The position numbers and the translations under genes are program-made. This document shows, piece by piece, positions 58,750-64,000 of a stretch of DNA of 64,000 bases (its first letter is position 1; each line of letters begins with the position of its first letter). Source of the stretch: Drosophila pseudoobscura (lineage: Eukaryota > Arthropoda > Insecta > Diptera > Drosophilidae); assembly GCF_009870125.1 (NCBI RefSeq), contig NC_046680.1, positions 14,775,501 through 14,839,500 on the forward strand, read 5' to 3'. Below the pieces are notes generated by a model. That model was not told where the DNA came from, made no database searches, and saw nothing but the letters and a program-made list of their open reading frames with translations.

Positions 58750-61700
58750 GGAAAAAAGAGCAAGAGAAAAAGAGTTTCAGATTAATGCCGCACTAGCCTT
58801 GGTTCTCATGTTGCAACAACAGGGCGACAAAGGAATTACAAAAGTGGTTTCCATATCGCTCTGGCCGTTGAATGGAGTGTCAGGCAGCTGGCAATCGCTT
58901 ATCGAACGAACCAACACTGCACAACATTGCACAACACTGAAAACACCCCGCGGCAATGGCTGACACCGAGACCCAAATAGAGTCCGAAGAGTGGAAAAGA
59001 GATATCAATTTGAACTGTTTATGGGTGCACGGGTAAGTGGTGCTCGGATCACCTGCTCGTTGGTGGCTGCTGCCCCCCAGGGAACTGCGGGGAACAGTGT
59101 CCTCGAGCGGCCTGGCCTGTTCAGGGGGAATCGGGTCGGATGGGATCGGACCACATGGGCTAACAAACAAACGAAAATTCGGCTCGTTATTTCCAATTGA
59201 ATTTGCAAGCTAAGTGCAAATAATTCGATAAAATTGCCACTTGGAGGCATTCGAGTGGGCAAACGCCAGCCAAAACACAAGCACCGCCGGCAGCGAGAAG
59301 TGCCCCAAAGAGCTCCGACTTGCCAGCTTGTCTACGTTCACATCTACCTCGGGGACGGGAGCTGCCCCGCTCCCGTGCCCCCGTGTGGCACTGCTGAATC
59401 CAGTTTTTCACAGAGTAGAGTTGTGTCTTAGACCTAGACTCCGTGGTGCGGTGCGGCACAAACTGGAGTCGAATAAATGGACACAAAGAGCTAAAAACAA
59501 TCTTACAAGCTAATCGCACAAAATGTTTCGTTTCGTGTTTGAAGTGGATACCAGCAGACAGACCCCTGCCCCGTCACCAGAGTCTCCAGTCGAGTCGAGT
59601 CGAGTCTCTCTCTCTCGCTGTATGACGTTGACATCGGACAAGTGGGTAGAGCTTTGAATTGCATTGGATTCGACTTCGATATCGGTGTCTATCATTGCGT
59701 ATCACTTTGCGAGCCGCAGTCACAGTCCGCGTCCGAGTCCGAGTTCTTTTTTTCTGATCCACGGCCCACGTTTCGGGCTTATTCCTAGGCAAATAAAATT
59801 CTCATTCCGCTTTGATTTATAGGCATCAAATAAAGCAATCAAAATCAATTTAACTGTTATCAAGCTCGGCAAATGGCAGCTGGTAATTAAGAGAGACGCC
59901 ACATAGCATCGCATGTGAATCAGACATCAGACATCAGGCAAACAGACTCCCGGTCTTCAGAGATGCAGAGATGGGGCTACTCCTCCTTCGATTTCGTTAG
60001 ATGCAAACTTAATTAGCCAGACATCGCCGCTGCCACTGCCACTGCTGCTGCCGTCGCTGTCGCCATCATTGGCAAGTCAAAAGGCCAACTAATGACATTA
60101 CAGGGCTTTAATTAACGGCCACGCCATTGCATGCCACACAGTCTCCTCTTCCTGCTCTCCTTCGCCACGCCGCGCCTCCAATCAATTGGCAGCGATATAC
60201 CAGCGCTCTGAGGCGGTGGCGACGCCAAGGTGCAGAGTGCAAATGCTGCACTTTAGGCACAAACACATTTAGTCCCCGGTTCCCAGAGTCCCTGAGTCAT
60301 CGCTCTAACCGTACGTACTCGCTGGGGTTACGCCGGAATAGCTTACGCACAAGTTTTATTTGGACTTGCATTTTTATCAACTCGATTTCCGTGGCATGCC
60401 CCGTGGCACACTCAAACACTGATAGCGCCAGCGCTGAGTCTTGCACATTCGTCAGTCGGACAGATGGAGGAACGGAGTGGATGGATGGATGGATGGTGGG
60501 ACAGTCGTTCCAATAACGATTCCATTCCATTCCATTCCCCTTTCCAGTGGGCAAACGCTCGGTCATTCGGTTAATCCCTCATTCCCCAGTGCGCTACTGT
60601 TGATACTTCTTTTTTCTATACTATACCCTTATGAGAGGTATGATATCGTTTCTGGCAGAAATTAACTATCCAAAAAAGGCATTTCTAGCCTATATATTGC
60701 CATTGGTACTAAAAAATGGCACAGAATCTTCTCTAAGAGCACTCTTTAAAGTTTCAGCAGTACCTCTTCAAGAGAATCCTTTGTTAGGGTATCCTAAGCT
60801 TCGACTTGCCTCCACTTTGCTGCCTTTGTGGCGCATTCGTTTACTGATTATGTTTTTTTATGCGACGACCATAAATTTCCGCTGTCGGTGTCGCTGTCTC
60901 CTTCCTGCTCTGCTCTGCTCTTTCCGTTCTACCCCACATCCCCCGCCCCCTCCCCATCACCATCCATTCTCTCTCTCTCCACTGTCCAGCGAGCATCGGC
61001 TGTCCAGACTCTTATCAATCGCCATTGCAGTTGGCATAAAAATAAATATTGCACAAATGCGTATAAAAAGTAAATAAAATAAAAGGCAGTCACTCGGAGA
61101 GGGGATTTCGTGTTATACGACCTACAAATAAGCCCCCCTCATAAGGAGCTCTGCTGCCGGGCAGAAGCAGAGACTAAACCTCTTAAGAGCGATTTGTGAG
61201 GCATAATTACGAGAACGCTTTGCGCTGGCTTCTGGCATAATTGAGGGCTGGCCCGGCCGATAAGCACCCACGCATAACTGCAGTCTCGTCTCGGAATGTC
61301 TCGGCGATAAGCCGATGTCCAAGAAGATGATGCTTTCCCAGTGATAAGAGTGGGGCGGGGGGGGGTCACAACCCCACGAAAAGCTCCATTTGCATAAAAT
61401 ACATCGCATTACATGGTGGCATGTGGCATGTGGGAGCTGTTACACATTTTCTAGCAATGAGGTCGCGACGGTGCAAATAATTTACAGGTCTGTGCAATAA
61501 TTGCCATAATTTTCGGACTGCCATTCGAACAAGGTTTCTCCTCCCACCCGTTCCCATCCGTTCTCCGCGCGACCGCCACCTCCACCCCCTTCCTGTCATG
61601 AATATTGAAAATCGAAGTTGGAGCTGAAACGCCCAAACTGTCCAAATGTCCAACTGTCAGAGTCCGCTCCGCTCTGCTCTGTTTGTGGGTGCTCCAATGA

Positions 61701-64000
61701 CATGGACGTAGGCGTGGACTGTGTGGCATGGACTGGGACTTGGAGTCGGACTCGGACTATGCTTGACCACACGCAGATGGAGTTGCAGCCTCCTCGGAGC
61801 TGCAGCGGGTGTTTGTTGTTTTTTCAGTTCTTAGAACTGGAGGCTAGACCCCCATCCGGGGATCAGGCTACTGTCTGCGGCTCAGGGCAGGGCAGGGCCA
61901 ATTTTCGCTTGTGAATTGCATAATTTATGTGCCCAAAGATCGATTAATCGCTGGAGTGGTGCCGTGTGTGTGTCTAGGCCTTTTATGGTAGACGATAAAA
62001 CAATGCAACAACAGTACAAGTACTCTTCGAGAGGCTATTGGGTGTGTGATTTCATAACTTAGGCTACAATCCAAGGAAATACAAATACCTATCGCCCCAT
62101 ATCTCGTGTATAATCCAATAAACTTGTTGGAAATCTAGTCCAAAGATTTAATCAACATTAGACCACTACCAAATAGCCTTCAATGGAAAAAGTGTAGCTT
62201 AAAAGGGTATTTGAGGCCTCGGCCCCCGAAGCAAGTTCTAGTTTCAGCTTTTGTTAATTTATTCATGAGCGTTAGAACGGGGGGCTGGGGGGCCGTTATA
62301 GATCCGCGCTTAGTGCACTCCACGCTTCGGTGGACACGTTGCCCCCGCTCCCTGCTGCTGGTGTTTGCTTGCCAAAGGGCCCTCGTTTGTGCAGCAACCC
62401 ATTTGGCGAGAGTTGAAACAAATCCGGCAACATAACCCAAATAGGCGTGTCTCTCTCTTGCCGTCTTCCTGTCTTTCTGTTTGCGTTAGAATGGGGGCTT
62501 TTGCATATGCCCATGCCTGTGCCTTTGTGCCCCAAAGTGTTGGGCAAAGTCAAACAAGAGCTTGGCTGTCGGATGCATCTGAATCTGCATCTGCCAGCTC
62601 GCCAGCTCTTCCATTGTTTCCCAGGGCCCTCGTTGCCCTGGCTGCAGCTTTTCGTATGTGGGTGTGATTAATGTAATGAGAAATGTGAGTAGTAGTTGCC
62701 GCATGCATCTCATTTCAACACTCTCTTCATGGGTGGAGTGATGCTGTTGCTGTTGCTGATGCTATCGATACATCCCATCCATCGATGACCCAAATCTCTG
62801 CCTCTCTGCCTCTCTCGCGCATATGGGAGCCCACACACTGGAAATTTGCATAATTTGACGACAAGTCGGGGAAAATCTCAGAGATTTATTACGAGCTATG
62901 TGATCCCAGGCCCGAATATGGCTAAAAACCATCTGTGTTGTCTCTGTCTGAGGATAAGCATCATATAATTGTACTGTCGCTGCGGTTGTGGGGATTGCGT
63001 TGAGCAGGAAATTACGACAAAATAATTGAGTGCGAATCGTAATGAGATCTCTCTCTCTCTCTCTGTGGCTCTGGGGATCTACATAGTCGCCTTGTTCAGG
63101 AGTGATAGTGCAGCCAATTCATTCATTGGGGCCTGGCATGTGTAAATATTTATGCAAATATTCGCTCAAACAGGGGACACATATGTAAATAGTAGGGTCT
63201 CCTCTGTCCCCCAACCCCTCCAAGAGATTAAAGCCATCGCTAGCCAGCGACCCGACCTGTGGGTTTCAATTCCGGGAGTCCAAGGAGCAGGCCAGCAAAA
63301 CGGAAGTCAAGTGGACACTTGGTGCTTTCTGCTTACCTGGGCAAACACTTGGAAATGTGTCCACTGATTGACAGGCCACGAGATTTGCATATTTGCATAC
63401 TGCGACCCGCGAAAGGAAGCCGTCAAGGTGCAGCCAAGCCATCACTTTAGAAAGTTATTTGCATGCCGCAGAGAGCCAGCCAGCCGCCAGCCGCCGGGTG
63501 CCGCGCCTTGCCTTTGAGCCGCTGTTTGTGTGAGTGCCTGTGTTGCATGCAGATTTTTGATTGGCACCCGGCCAGGGGCCTCCATCGAATGCCCGGCGGA
63601 AGCGGCAGCACCCCGAGTTCAAGGACAATGCCATGTTAATTGGAGGAGACCCAGCAATATGGCCAAAAAAATGTTTGCCTTCGTACGCACCCTAATGACC
63701 CATAAACACTCGCCCAATAGGCCATATCCGCGCGTCGTGTCGTTGCCAGATAACGTCGAAGCATTGAATGGCTCAGGGGCACCACCAGCCACCCACCAAG
63801 AACGGCCCCAACCTGGGGGCCATAAACATACTCAGCCACATATAAATTCTATTTATCAGCAAACATTTTGGCTTTGGGGCGCCCTCTGAGCGGCTGTAAA
63901 ACGTAGCCAGCGCCCCAACAAAACGAATGGGGAGCTCCGCTCCGCCTCACTCGATCCACCAAATGGAGACCCAACCCCGAAACAACAAAACAAGTTTGCG
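58750..64000. other. Upstream part of the NCKAP5-like locus, no gene found
   Basis: 5.2 kb with no exon I can support on either strand. The missing 5' exon of the NCKAP5-like gene must lie here or beyond the window. It contains CT microsatellites (about 59605-59620 and 63047-63065), a GGAT run (60478-60495) and many short G-rich or CCCC-rich patches. Confidence 0.45.

Noticed and set aside
63047-63065. CT-rich tract as a GAGA-factor site
   Set aside because: Simple CT microsatellites occur many times in this window; there is nothing to single this one out.

Overview
This window is insect nuclear DNA, almost certainly from a fruit fly of subgenus Sophophora (genus Drosophila) and not D. melanogaster itself. 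It has short GT..AG introns of 55-90 bases, TATA/Inr promoters on cuticle genes, DRE and E-box core-promoter motifs on housekeeping genes, and a gene set matching the 47D-F (and probably 49C) part of melanogaster chromosome 2R, Muller element C. Gene names below come from recognising the proteins. Exon coordinates were read by hand from splice signals and reading phase; no search was run.

Layout. 0-16 kb is a cuticle protein (CPR, Rebers-Riddiford chitin-binding) cluster: Cpr47Ed-like (-), Cpr47Ee (+), the long glycine-rich Cpr47Ef (-) and Cpr47Eg (-), with the muscle gene TpnC47D (-) among them. Cpr47Ef holds the most striking local structure: ten tandem copies of a 180-base exon-plus-intron unit, and a small inverted-repeat transposon in a neighbouring intron. 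16-21 kb is housekeeping: Trappc2l (-), Vhl (+) and Wdr48 (-). 21-25 kb is a duplicated, AT-rich patch with two ~610-base direct repeats around one DUF1091 gene and broken 3' pieces of it, one of them inverted. 25-34 kb holds an unnamed four-helix membrane protein gene (+), Fbl6 (-), two ciliary microtubule-inner-protein (CIMIP2/FAM166) genes (-) flanking dare (-), and a tiny secreted-peptide gene (+) nested in the first intron of dare.

34-44 kb holds a modular membrane-protein gene whose alternative first exons all splice in the same phase to one lysine-rich last exon, then ox (complex III subunit, +), mRpL18 (mitochondrial ribosome, -), tafazzin (cardiolipin remodelling, +) and the kinase gene mos (+). 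Four neighbours here (dare, ox, mRpL18, Taz) make mitochondrial proteins, which may only reflect gene density. From 44 kb to the right edge lies one large gene on the minus strand, an NCKAP5-family protein, whose small 5' exons are spread over introns of several kilobases. Its first exon was not found, and the last 5 kb contain no gene I can support.

The best leads are the homogenised exon array of Cpr47Ef, the modular gene at 34.5-37.1 kb, the inverted DUF1091 fragment that could form an RNA hairpin against its parent gene, and the nested peptide in dare. I saw no RNA gene, CRISPR array or virus-derived element.
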